Made by a program: the position numbers and the translations under genes. Below, one piece after another: positions 7,444 to 12,973 of a stretch of DNA of 12,973 nucleotides (position 1 is the stretch's first letter; the number at the start of each line of letters is the position of its first letter). The notes beneath the pieces were generated by a model, which ran no database searches, was not told the DNA's origin, and saw only the letters and a list, made by a program, of their open reading frames with translations. This DNA is from Candidatus Pacearchaeota archaeon (GTDB lineage: Archaea > Nanobdellota > Nanobdellia > Pacearchaeales > GW2011-AR1), in NCBI GenBank assembly GCA_015520065.1, contig WAQV01000037.1, forward strand, positions 1 through 12,973. Reading direction: 5' to 3'.

Positions 7444-8112
7444 ATGGGAAGAAGATTTATAGATTTTTTAATATTTGATGATGCAAGACATACATTATGC
7501 GAGAATATAAGAAACGCACCATACAGGAACCACCATCTAATAGAGATTCCGAATTCTATAGAAGATGTAGTTAGGGAGATAGATTTTGTAAGAATAAGGA
7601 TAACTGAGATGCTGCAAAGAGAAAATCATAATGAATTAAAGATAGCAGATTTAAGAAGCCAACTGCAGGACAGAATGTATTTGAAGGTTTCAGCAGAATA
7701 CCTCTTAACTACAGGAATAAGAGAGATTAAGGTGTTTGATGTAAGTTCAGCAGGACTTGTGAGAGCTTTTAGATATTGCCTGAATGACTCTCTAACTGAG
7801 TATGAAAAGATTGAAAGTGGCGGAACTATAGGGAGCATTGAAGGTTTTGAAAATAACCCTGACTGCATAATAATGCAAGAGGAATATTTAGCAGAAAATA
7901 AGGACGGACTTATAAGATACCTAAATAGAATTAGAGATGATGACTCAATTATAAGAATTTATGTAGGAAACAGTTATATGGGAACAGATCGTTCTGAAAG
8001 AAAATTTAGGAGTTTTGAGGAAAATTACGGATTTAGATATGGAGGATTATTGCCTATTCGTGCTTATTTTATAGAGTTAGGAAAACGTCTCTCTATTAAC
8101 GATTTTCATTAA
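7444..8112 (+). CDS. Uncharacterised soluble protein with degenerate receiver-like C-terminal half
   Basis: A 222-residue soluble protein; family not recognised. Residues 1-20 (FIDFLIFDDARHTL) look like an alpha/beta first strand. Residues 40-90 are helical and charged. Residues 94-178 have receiver-like order: strand IKVFDV, helix, strand, then PDCIIMQEEY and KDGLIRYLNRIR, then IIRIYVGNS. The phospho-acceptor Asp expected after the third strand is Gln145, so if it is a receiver it is a pseudo-receiver. The start is fixed by GGAGGT seven bases upstream, and the gene begins three bases after the SMR-like stop, so the two proteins probably act together. It ends two bases before the convergent tRNA gene. 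Confidence 0.8.
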   Translation: MGRRFIDFLIFDDARHTLCENIRNAPYRNHHLIEIPNSIEDVVREIDFVRIRITEMLQRENHNELKIADLRSQLQDRMYLKVSAEYLLTTGIREIKVFDVSSAGLVRAFRYCLNDSLTEYEKIESGGTIGSIEGFENNPDCIIMQEEYLAENKDGLIRYLNRIRDDDSIIRIYVGNSYMGTDRSERKFRSFEENYGFRYGGLLPIRAYFIELGKRLSINDFH

Positions 8113-8113
8113 A

Positions 8114-8185
8114 CGGACTCGGGAGGATTCGAACCTCCACTTTTCGGGCCGAAACCGAACGGTCTATCCATTAGCCTACGAGTCC
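8114..8185 (-). tRNA. tRNA-Arg (anticodon UCG)
   Basis: A 72-base cloverleaf on the minus strand: a perfect 7-bp acceptor stem (GGACTCG/CGAGTCC), T8 A9, D-loop with GG, a perfect 5-bp anticodon stem (TTCGG/CCGAA) with loop TTTCGGC giving anticodon TCG (reads CGA, by wobble CGG), variable AAGT, and a perfect T-stem (GGAGG/CCTCC) with loop TTCGAAT. T8-A14 and A15-T48 tertiary pairs are present. Discriminator G73; CCA is not encoded. No intron. The D-stem reads GGCT/GACC, leaving a C12-A23 mismatch next to a U13-G22 wobble. Confidence 0.95.
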
Positions 8186-8202
8186 ATTTAGAGTTAAAAA
8201 GT

Positions 8203-8210
8203 ATAATAAA
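8203..8210 (-). promoter_or_regulatory. TATA (box A) element for tRNA-Arg
   Basis: TTTATTAT on the minus strand, centred about 22 bases upstream of the mature tRNA 5' end, as expected for an archaeal tRNA promoter with a very short leader. Confidence 0.45.
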
Positions 8211-8282
8211 TACTCATTACAGAGGATTAAAATATCTTTCTCTTTTAATAAATTCATTAAGAAAGAAAAACAGCAGGATAAT

Positions 8283-8290
8283 TTTTATAT
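8283..8290 (+). promoter_or_regulatory. TATA box for the HtrA-type protease
   Basis: TTTTATAT centred about 26 bases before the ATG at 8313. This supports that ATG over the TTG at 8295, which would fall before the predicted transcript start. Confidence 0.6.
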
Positions 8291-8312
8291 ATGGTTGTTT
8301 CTATTGAAAGGT

Positions 8313-9248
8313 ATGCAGCCAGCAATACCTATTAAACCAGTGAGACCCTTAAGACCTATAAAGCCAGTAAAAACAAAAAAAGAGGGTATTGAGATAAAGC
8401 CTCATCATAAGATTATTATTGGAAGTTTCAGCACAATTGTAATTATATTTATGATAGTTAACGGAGCTTTGATGTATGCTCTTTTTGTAAAACAAAAAAT
8501 GGATTATAATGAACTGTCTTCTGCAATAAAAGAAACTCAAAATAACATAAATACTCTCTCGGAAAATCTAATAGAGACAAGGAAAACTTTAGAGCAGACC
8601 ATTGAGTCTTTAGATGTAAAGATAGGAAACATAGGGGAAGAATTTAATTTGTTAAAAGCCTCTGCAGGAGAGGACTTTTCAGGCATCATTAATGAAGCAA
8701 TAAAGTCGGTAGTTACCATTAAAACAGATGTAGGGCAAGGCACAGGGTTTATAGTGCATGAGGATGGGTATATTGTAACTAATGCTCATGTTCTTGTTGG
8801 AGGAAGAGAGGTAAGGGCAATAACTTATGACCAAAAAGAGCTTAAGGCAGAGTTTATAGGGTACAATAATGATTTAGATTTGGCGTTGCTTAAAATCCCT
8901 GGAAAATATAAACCTCTTGAGTTGGCAGATTCAAACAAAGTCCAGATAGGTGAGAAAGTTATTGCAATAGGTAATCCTCTTGGATTACAGTTTTCTGTCT
9001 CACAGGGAATTGTTTCTGGAATTCACAGGCCCGGACTGAATGAAATAAATGCTTATATTCAGACTGATGCTGCTTTAAATCCTGGAAACTCAGGAGGCCC
9101 TTTAATAAACAAGGAAGGAAAAGTAATAGGGATAAATAATTTTAAGATAGGTGGAGGAGAGAATTTAGGGTTTGCTCTGGAATCAAATTACATAAAAAGG
9201 TATGTAAACAGGATAGCAAAAACAACTTTGAATCAGACACTCATCTAA
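8313..9248 (+). CDS. Membrane-anchored HtrA/DegP-type trypsin-like serine protease lacking a PDZ domain
   Basis: A 311-residue protein: cytoplasmic N-tail with alternating Pro and basic residues (3-20), one TM anchor (about 33-59), a coiled-coil stalk (61-118), and a trypsin-fold protease (125-300) facing outside. Catalytic triad: His159 (VTNAHV), Asp189 (LDLALLKI), Ser260 (NPGNSGGPL). GTGFIVHEDGYIVTNAH and GNPLGL are typical of the HtrA family. The chain ends directly after the protease domain, so the PDZ domains of DegP/DegS are missing. It probably degrades or trims misfolded envelope proteins (family-based inference). The frame extends to a TTG at 8295; the ATG at 8313 fits the TATA spacing. 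It is monocistronic; proS has its own TATA-like element. Confidence 0.93.
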   Translation: MQPAIPIKPVRPLRPIKPVKTKKEGIEIKPHHKIIIGSFSTIVIIFMIVNGALMYALFVKQKMDYNELSSAIKETQNNINTLSENLIETRKTLEQTIESLDVKIGNIGEEFNLLKASAGEDFSGIINEAIKSVVTIKTDVGQGTGFIVHEDGYIVTNAHVLVGGREVRAITYDQKELKAEFIGYNNDLDLALLKIPGKYKPLELADSNKVQIGEKVIAIGNPLGLQFSVSQGIVSGIHRPGLNEINAYIQTDAALNPGNSGGPLINKEGKVIGINNFKIGGGENLGFALESNYIKRYVNRIAKTTLNQTLI

Positions 9249-9260
9249 ATCTCAAAAACA

Positions 9261-9268
9261 TTTTAAAC
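9261..9268 (+). promoter_or_regulatory. TATA-like element for proS
   Basis: TTTTAAAC centred about 25 bases before the ATG at 9289, consistent with a leaderless mRNA. A second AT-rich run, TTTTTTATA at 9274-9282, is too close to the start to serve. Confidence 0.45.
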
Positions 9269-9288
9269 CCTGATTTTTTATAACTTTA

Positions 9289-10779
9289 ATGAAAAAAGAA
9301 AAAAAAGGCCAGTCTGAAAAAGGTCTTACAGTTAAAAAAGAAGAAAACTTTAGCGAGTGGTATTCTGAAATAGTTAAGATAGCAGAGCTTGCTGATTTAA
9401 GATATAATGTTAAAGGGTTTATTGTGTTTCAACCATGGAGTGTTTTGGTTATGGAGAAGATGTATAAACATTTAGAGAGAGTTTTACAAAAAAAAGGCCA
9501 TAAGCCTTACTGGTTTCCTACTGTAATACCAGAAAAAAACCTTTTGAAGGAAAGCGAGCATATTGAGGGATTTTCTCCCGAGGTATTTTGGGTTACTCAG
9601 GCAGGAGACAATGAGCTGGAAGAGAAGCTGGCTTTAAGGCCTACAAGTGAGACTGCATTTTATCAGATGTTCAGCTTATGGATAAGAAGTTATAAAGACT
9701 TGCCGTTTAAAACCTATCAAAGAGCTAATGTTTTTAGATACGAAACAAAAGCAACAAGGCCTTTTTTAAGAAGCAGAGAGTTTTACTGGATAGAAGCTCA
9801 TTGTGCTCATAGGACTTTAGAAGATGCTGAGGCTCAAGTCAGGGAAGACATGGAAACAACAAAAGAAGTTCTTCATGACATTTTTGGGCTGCCTTTTATT
9901 TTTTTTGAAAGGCCTTCATGGGACAAGTTTCACGGGGCTCACAGGACATTTGCAGCAGATGTATTGAATCCTGATGGCAGAGTTGTGCAACAACCATCAA
10001 CTCATCTCTTGTCTAAAAAGTTCTCAGAAGCTTTTGATGTTAAATTTAAAGATAAAGATGGAAAAGAAAAGCACGCTTATATAACATGTTATGGTCCTGC
10101 AGTATCGCGAATTTTTGCAAGCATAGTAATAATCCATGGAGATGACAAAGGCTTAAAGTTTCCTTGGCAGATAGCTCCTTTGCATGTAGCAATAGTCCCA
10201 ATAGGCAATGACGAGAAGGTTATTAAGAAAGCAAACGAAATAAAAGAAAAACTTTCAGAGATAAAAGAGGTTGATTTGATTGGCTCTGAGTTGAGTGTTG
10301 AAATTGATGTTAGTGAAAAAACTCCTGGTGAGAAATTCAATTACTGGGAGATGAAAGGAGTTCCTATAAGAATTGACCTTGGATTAAAGGAGATTGAGGA
10401 AGGCCGTATAACTGTTTTCAGAAGAGATATTGGTAAAAAGGAAACAATAAATGAAAAGGACTTGATTAAGTATGTCAATAAAGTAAAAACAGAGTCTGGA
10501 AATAACTTAATTAAGGAAGCTGATAAAGTTTTTAATAAAAGAATTGCAGACACAAAAAACATAGATGAGATAAAAAAAGCTATCAATAGCGGAATGATAG
10601 CAAGATGTGATTTCTGTTCAGTTGGAAACGAAGGCATTAGTTGCGCGGAAGTTGTTGAAAAGCAGGCAGGAGCAAAAGTGCGTGGGAAAAAGTTAATTCC
10701 TGAAAAACCATCTACAGGAAAGTGCGCTATTTGCGGTAAAGCTGCGAAAGAGGTAGTGTATATTGCAAAAGATTATTAA
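9289..10779 (+). CDS. proS: Prolyl-tRNA synthetase, archaeal/eukaryotic type
   Basis: Charges tRNA(Pro) with proline in the cytoplasm. A 496-residue class II synthetase. Visible: the RPTSE proline/ATP loop (117-121), motif 2 region (about 149-171, with FRYE and FLRSREFYWIEAH), HGAHRTFAADV, motif 3 (GPAVSRIFASIV, 269-280, with Arg274), an anticodon-binding domain (about 297-400), and a C-terminal zinc-type domain (402-496) with Cys440/Cys443 and Cys479/Cys482. The chain ends in Tyr, as in other archaeal-type ProRS, whose C-terminal carboxylate reaches towards the active site. There is no bacterial-type INS editing domain between motifs 2 and 3. The Lys-rich first 18 residues are a poorly conserved extension. 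Family length is normal. Confidence 0.98.
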   Translation: MKKEKKGQSEKGLTVKKEENFSEWYSEIVKIAELADLRYNVKGFIVFQPWSVLVMEKMYKHLERVLQKKGHKPYWFPTVIPEKNLLKESEHIEGFSPEVFWVTQAGDNELEEKLALRPTSETAFYQMFSLWIRSYKDLPFKTYQRANVFRYETKATRPFLRSREFYWIEAHCAHRTLEDAEAQVREDMETTKEVLHDIFGLPFIFFERPSWDKFHGAHRTFAADVLNPDGRVVQQPSTHLLSKKFSEAFDVKFKDKDGKEKHAYITCYGPAVSRIFASIVIIHGDDKGLKFPWQIAPLHVAIVPIGNDEKVIKKANEIKEKLSEIKEVDLIGSELSVEIDVSEKTPGEKFNYWEMKGVPIRIDLGLKEIEEGRITVFRRDIGKKETINEKDLIKYVNKVKTESGNNLIKEADKVFNKRIADTKNIDEIKKAINSGMIARCDFCSVGNEGISCAEVVEKQAGAKVRGKKLIPEKPSTGKCAICGKAAKEVVYIAKDY

Positions 10780-10796
10780 AAGAGAGCTTTAAGTCT

Positions 10797-10835
10797 ATGG
10801 AAGCCGGGCTAAAACCAGGCATGCTTTTCTTTTTT
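10797..10835 (+). terminator. Probable transcription terminator after proS
   Basis: An imperfect GC-rich hairpin (GCCGG/CC-A-GGC, about 10803-10820) is followed by the pyrimidine tract CTTTTCTTTTTT (10824-10835). Archaeal RNA polymerase terminates mainly on such U-tracts. Confidence 0.45.
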
Positions 10836-10841
10836 AACATT

Positions 10842-10991
10842 CTAATTTTCTGAAAGGTTTAAAAGGCTTAACACTCTGTCCAGTTCTGTCTCCATTTCTA
10901 GAGTTCTCTCCATAAGGTAGTTAAGCTGGTTAAGCTCTTCTCTAACCAGTGCTTCATCTGTCTGAAGTTTTGTCAGGCATCCCATTTTCAT
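10842..10991 (-). CDS. Small coiled-coil ORF (49 aa) in the proS-to-membrane-protein interval
   Basis: ATG at 10991 to TAG at 10844-10842. The product is helical, begins MKMGCLTKLQ and has heptad-like Leu/Val/Met spacing across residues 6-44, with acidic and basic residues between. It is unrecognised. No Shine-Dalgarno site precedes it; a second ATG lies at 10985. The reading frame stays open upstream to a TGA at 11078-11076 with no ATG, GTG or TTG in that extension, whose translation contains Trp and two Cys (GWCFFS, LPCMKMGC). Open frame beyond the first start suggests it may be the 3' part of a longer gene beginning at 11148 and interrupted by one frameshift. Confidence is limited by the small size. 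Confidence 0.45.
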   Translation of the reverse strand: MKMGCLTKLQTDEALVREELNQLNYLMERTLEMETELDRVLSLLNLSEN

Positions 10992-11008
10992 ACATGGAAG
11001 CCCTAACA

Positions 11009-11161
11009 GGTCTGAATTATCAGAGAAGAAACACCACCCTTCATTTAATCCAGACCTATATGGGCCTGAATTAAATCAAAGGTGATTTAATTAGAGCATA
11101 GACTAAGGCGCAACCATTCAGAGTTGCGAAACTTAGTCCTGCTTTCATGCCTTAAAGCAGG
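11009..11161 (-). ncRNA. Candidate structured RNA or structured 5' leader
   Basis: Several inverted repeats are packed in about 150 bases: a 7-8 bp hairpin (11138-11145 with 11154-11161); a two-tier stem (GACTAAG 11101-11107 with 11132-11138, and CGCAAC 11109-11114 with 11123-11128); and a 10-bp stem with a 4-base loop (11069-11078 with 11083-11092). The segment GGTCTGGATT (minus strand, 11056-11047) can pair with AATTCAGGCC on one side (11072-11063) or AATTCAGACC on the other (11018-11009). These helices contain G-U wobbles on the minus strand but A-C mismatches on the plus strand, favouring a minus-strand RNA. No known RNA family (RNase P, SRP, tRNA, common riboswitches) was recognised. Confidence 0.4.
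11071..11148 (-). CDS. Predicted leaderless 25-codon ORF at the head of the structured interval
   Basis: ATG at 11148 to TAA at 11073-11071, giving a hydrophobic peptide that starts MKAGLSFATLNG and ends ALIKSPLI. The start is about 27 bases downstream of an ATATAAAA box, the same geometry as gatB, so this ATG would lie at the 5' end of the transcript. The stop lies in the 3' arm of a 10-bp hairpin. It could be a leader peptide, a free small membrane peptide, or the 5' part of a frameshifted gene continuing to 10842. Composition shows no run of a single amino acid as in classical attenuator peptides. Confidence 0.35.
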   Translation of the reverse strand: MKAGLSFATLNGCALVYALIKSPLI

Positions 11162-11171
11162 CTGCAGCCAT

Positions 11172-11179
11172 TTTTATAT
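11172..11179 (-). promoter_or_regulatory. TATA box in front of the structured interval
   Basis: ATATAAAA on the minus strand, inside a longer A/T run, centred about 27 bases before the ATG at 11148. It lies just downstream of the five-TM gene, so the interval has its own promoter candidate. Confidence 0.5.
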
Positions 11180-11217
11180 TTTTCTATTTCAAACTGCCAC
11201 TCAAGAGAAATAAAAAA

Positions 11218-11694
11218 CTATTTACTTCCCCAAAGAAATCCAATAACGCTTGCTATCACAGTTATAAATGCCAGACTTGTTAAAAACAGAACGCTTGTTG
11301 AGTCAACTGAAGAATATTTAGTAGTAATTCTAAATATGCTTGTAGTTATCCAAATTCCAACAATTCCCACAATAACGCTCAGTATTTTTACAAAAACTCC
11401 ATACCATCCTTTTTGAAATATTGTGAAAGAATCATTTTCAAATATAAGTCTCCCAACAATAAATCCTGTAATTATTCCAATTAAAGTTATCCAGTTTGGT
11501 AGGTTGCTGCTACCTGAAGAAGAGATGCCGTTCGCTGCCACAAATCCAACAAAACCTAAAAACGCTGCAAGAAGAGTGCTTTTTGGTTTTTTTCTAAGAC
11601 CTACAAAAAACAGCAAAACTCCAATACTAATTAACCCGAACATAAGGTAAATTGCTATTGCAATCATATCTCCTATAGGGTCTGCAAACGACAT
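11218..11694 (-). CDS. Uncharacterised five-TM membrane protein
   Basis: A 158-residue protein, family not recognised. Five hydrophobic segments are visible at about 9-31, 40-57, 67-85, 98-120 and 134-155, with short loops including a KKPK turn (35-38) and a Ser/Gly-rich loop (57-64). No charged residue is buried in the helices and no cofactor motif is seen, so transport or catalytic roles cannot be assigned. The start MSFADPIGDM has a TTTAAATA box about 25 bases upstream, giving a probable leaderless mRNA. It follows ftsY on the same strand with a 31-base gap, so co-transcription with ftsY is possible in addition. Confidence 0.82.
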   Translation of the reverse strand: MSFADPIGDMIAIAIYLMFGLISIGVLLFFVGLRKKPKSTLLAAFLGFVGFVAANGISSSGSSNLPNWITLIGIITGFIVGRLIFENDSFTIFQKGWYGVFVKILSVIVGIVGIWITTSIFRITTKYSSVDSTSVLFLTSLAFITVIASVIGFLWGSK

Positions 11695-11715
11695 ATTATT
11701 TAATGTAAAAGAAGG

Positions 11716-11723
11716 TATTTAAA
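11716..11723 (-). promoter_or_regulatory. TATA box for the five-TM protein
   Basis: TTTAAATA on the minus strand, a near-consensus archaeal TATA box, centred about 25 bases before the ATG at 11694 and immediately after the ftsY stop codon. Confidence 0.65.
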
Positions 11724-11725
11724 GC

Positions 11726-12964
11726 TTACAGTCCTAGCTTTTCAATAAAACCTTCTCTGTTGAAAGGCTCTAAATCATCATAACCCTGACCTATGCCAAG
11801 ATAGAGGATTGGTTTTTTTGTTATATAGCCAACACTCAAAGCAGTGCCTCCTTTTTCATCCACATCTGCTTTTGTCAATATGATGCCATCAATTCCTATG
11901 CTTTCATTAAAGCTCTTTGCCTGTTCTACTGAATCATTGCCTGTTATGCTTTCTCCTATGAAAATTTTTGCATCTGGCTGGCACACTCTTGCAATCTTTT
12001 CCATCTCTTTAAGAAGATTTTTTGCTGTATGCATCCTTCCTGCAGTGTCAATAAGAACGCAGTCAATAAAATGTTTTTTTGCATAGTTTATTGCATCAAA
12101 TCCTACTGCTGCAGGGTCTGCGCCATACTGTTGAGAGATAACCTTAACTCCTAACTTTTCTCCGTGCTGTTTAAGCTGCTCTATTGATGCTGCCCTGAAA
12201 GTGTCTGCAGCAGCAATTACGCATGAAAGGCTGTTTTTTTGCAATAAGTGAGCAATTTTTGCGAGAGTTGTTGTTTTCCCGCTGCCATTAACTCCGCAAA
12301 AAAGAATAACATAAGGTTCGTTTTTTGACTTTTTTTCTTTCACTTTCTCTACCAAATCAAAAGGCTCAACCAAAACATCTTCTATGCTTTCTTTTAGAGA
12401 AGCTTTAATTGCGTTTTCAAGCTCTTTTTTCTGAAACTCTTTTCCTAAAAGTTTTTCTTTGAGCTGAGAAAGTATTTTATCAACAACATCAAAAGCAACA
12501 TTATTTTCCAAAAGAAGAATTTCCAATTCTTCAGCATAACTATCAAAATCTTTTTCTGAGATAGTAGTTTTACTTACTCTTTCCTTTATCCTTCCAAAGA
12601 TGCTTTTTTTCTCCTCTTCTTTATCTTGCTGAAGTTCGGCTTCAGTGCTTTCTTTTTCTGACTCTTCTAAATCTTCTAAAATATCCTCCTGCTTTTCTTC
12701 TGCAGTTTCTTGCCTTTTTTCAGTTTGCTCCTCTTTTTCTTCTACAACCTCTTCTTCCGGCTTCTTTTCAGCAGCTTTCTTTTCTGATTTCTTTGCTTTT
12801 TTGCTTTTTTTCTCTTTTTTAGATTTTGCTGCTTTCTTGGTTTCCTTTTCCTTTTTTTTCTCAGTCTTAGTTTTATCCTTGTCTTCCTCAGTTTCTTCTT
12901 CTGCCTCTGCTTTGGCAAATTTCTTTGTCCAGTTGCTTATCTTCTCTTTAAGTAGCTTGAACAT
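11726..12964 (-). CDS. ftsY: Signal recognition particle receptor FtsY
   Basis: SRP-family GTPase that receives SRP-ribosome complexes at the membrane for co-translational insertion. A 412-residue protein: a short amphipathic N-terminus (MFKLLKEKISNW), a long Lys/Glu-rich low-complexity linker (about 14-120), the NG core's N domain (about 121-205) and G domain (217-412). GTPase motifs: P-loop GVNGSGKTTT (224-233), DTFRA, DTAGR (306-310), TKAD (364-367), EKGG, and GIGQGYDDLEPF near the C-terminus. The start is the ATG at 12964; a TTG two codons upstream is in frame and the frame is open to the right edge, so a longer N-terminus cannot be fully excluded, though family starts look like this one. 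The linker replaces the acidic A domain of bacterial FtsY. Confidence 0.95.
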   Translation of the reverse strand: MFKLLKEKISNWTKKFAKAEAEEETEEDKDKTKTEKKKEKETKKAAKSKKEKKSKKAKKSEKKAAEKKPEEEVVEEKEEQTEKRQETAEEKQEDILEDLEESEKESTEAELQQDKEEEKKSIFGRIKERVSKTTISEKDFDSYAEELEILLLENNVAFDVVDKILSQLKEKLLGKEFQKKELENAIKASLKESIEDVLVEPFDLVEKVKEKKSKNEPYVILFCGVNGSGKTTTLAKIAHLLQKNSLSCVIAAADTFRAASIEQLKQHGEKLGVKVISQQYGADPAAVGFDAINYAKKHFIDCVLIDTAGRMHTAKNLLKEMEKIARVCQPDAKIFIGESITGNDSVEQAKSFNESIGIDGIILTKADVDEKGGTALSVGYITKKPILYLGIGQGYDDLEPFNREGFIEKLGL

Positions 12965-12973
12965 TTTCAAAAC

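Noticed and set aside
8295..8312. Longer htrA start at TTG 8295.
   Set aside because: It lies only about 8 bases after the TATA centre, so it would not be transcribed; the ATG at 8313 has correct spacing.
10797..11067. Plus-strand mini-ORFs beginning at ATGGAAGCC (10797 and 10994).
   Set aside because: They are 18-26 codons, lack a ribosome binding site or suitable TATA box, and the first runs through the poly-T terminator of proS.
10797..11106. RNase P RNA: minus-strand AGCCCGGCTTCC resembles the 3' part of conserved region V, and TTAAGTCTATG (10789-10799) can pair with CATAGACTAA (11097-11106) like a closing stem.
   Set aside because: The matching conserved region I (GAGGAAAGTCC-type), its P4 partner and region IV could not be found on either strand, and the closing stem competes with the local two-tier hairpin.
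11146..11170. ATG at 11170 followed by GCTGCAGCC, as start of the interval gene.
   Set aside because: It lies at the edge of the TATA element, upstream of the expected transcript start, and ends after 8 codons.
10780..11217. SRP 7S RNA, suggested by proximity to ftsY.
   Set aside because: No helix 8 signature (GGAAGG...AGCA with its asymmetric loops) and no long helix 5 pairing are visible.
1..12973. CRISPR arrays, insertion sequences, integrase sites or transposase fragments.
   Set aside because: No spaced repeats, no transposase or integrase motifs, and no convincing terminal repeats were found.

Overview
The window looks like an AT-rich archaeal chromosome segment, most likely from a small-genome DPANN-type lineage (Woese-/Pacearchaeota-like; the lineage is inference). 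Reasons: an archaeal-type prolyl-tRNA synthetase with a C-terminal zinc domain, GatB, an archaeal-style FtsY, a tRNA gene without encoded CCA, and TATA boxes centred about 22-28 bases upstream of most start codons, which predicts mostly leaderless mRNAs. Genes are tightly packed on both strands.

Left part (1-2606, +): two translationally overlapping genes encode single-pass surface proteins with a glycosylation-sequon-rich outside and a helical inside. They share a cytoplasmic 'LIR..Q....S..EY' module, which occurs again at the C-terminus of the first protein. Next (2611-3757, -) come nucleoside diphosphate kinase and an unrecognised helical protein, divergent from gatB (3823-5217, +). gatB converges with, and overlaps by four bases, an 11-TM amino-acid permease (5214-6344, -). 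A winged-helix plus ACT-domain protein (6395-7054, -) is divergent from a two-gene operon (7129-8112, +) of an SMR-like four-TM protein and a soluble protein with a degenerate receiver-like half.

Right part: tRNA-Arg(UCG) (8114-8185, -), a membrane-anchored HtrA-type serine protease without PDZ (8313-9248, +), proS (9289-10779, +), then a 438-base stretch without a conventional gene (10780-11217), a five-TM protein (11218-11694, -) and ftsY (11726-12964, -).

The 10780-11217 stretch is the most unusual part. On the minus strand it has a TATA box, a predicted leaderless 25-codon ORF, several strong hairpins, two competing helices whose G-U wobbles favour a minus-strand RNA, and a downstream 49-codon coiled-coil ORF. 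The frame of that second ORF is open back almost exactly to the stop of the first, so one +1 shift would fuse them into a protein of about 101 residues. It may be a structured leader with a small gene, a frameshifted small gene, or a decayed element; sequence alone does not decide.

The housekeeping genes cover translation (gatB, proS, tRNA-Arg), nucleotide balance (ndk) and membrane targeting (ftsY). The rest are envelope or regulatory proteins. No CRISPR array, insertion sequence or complete mobile element was seen.
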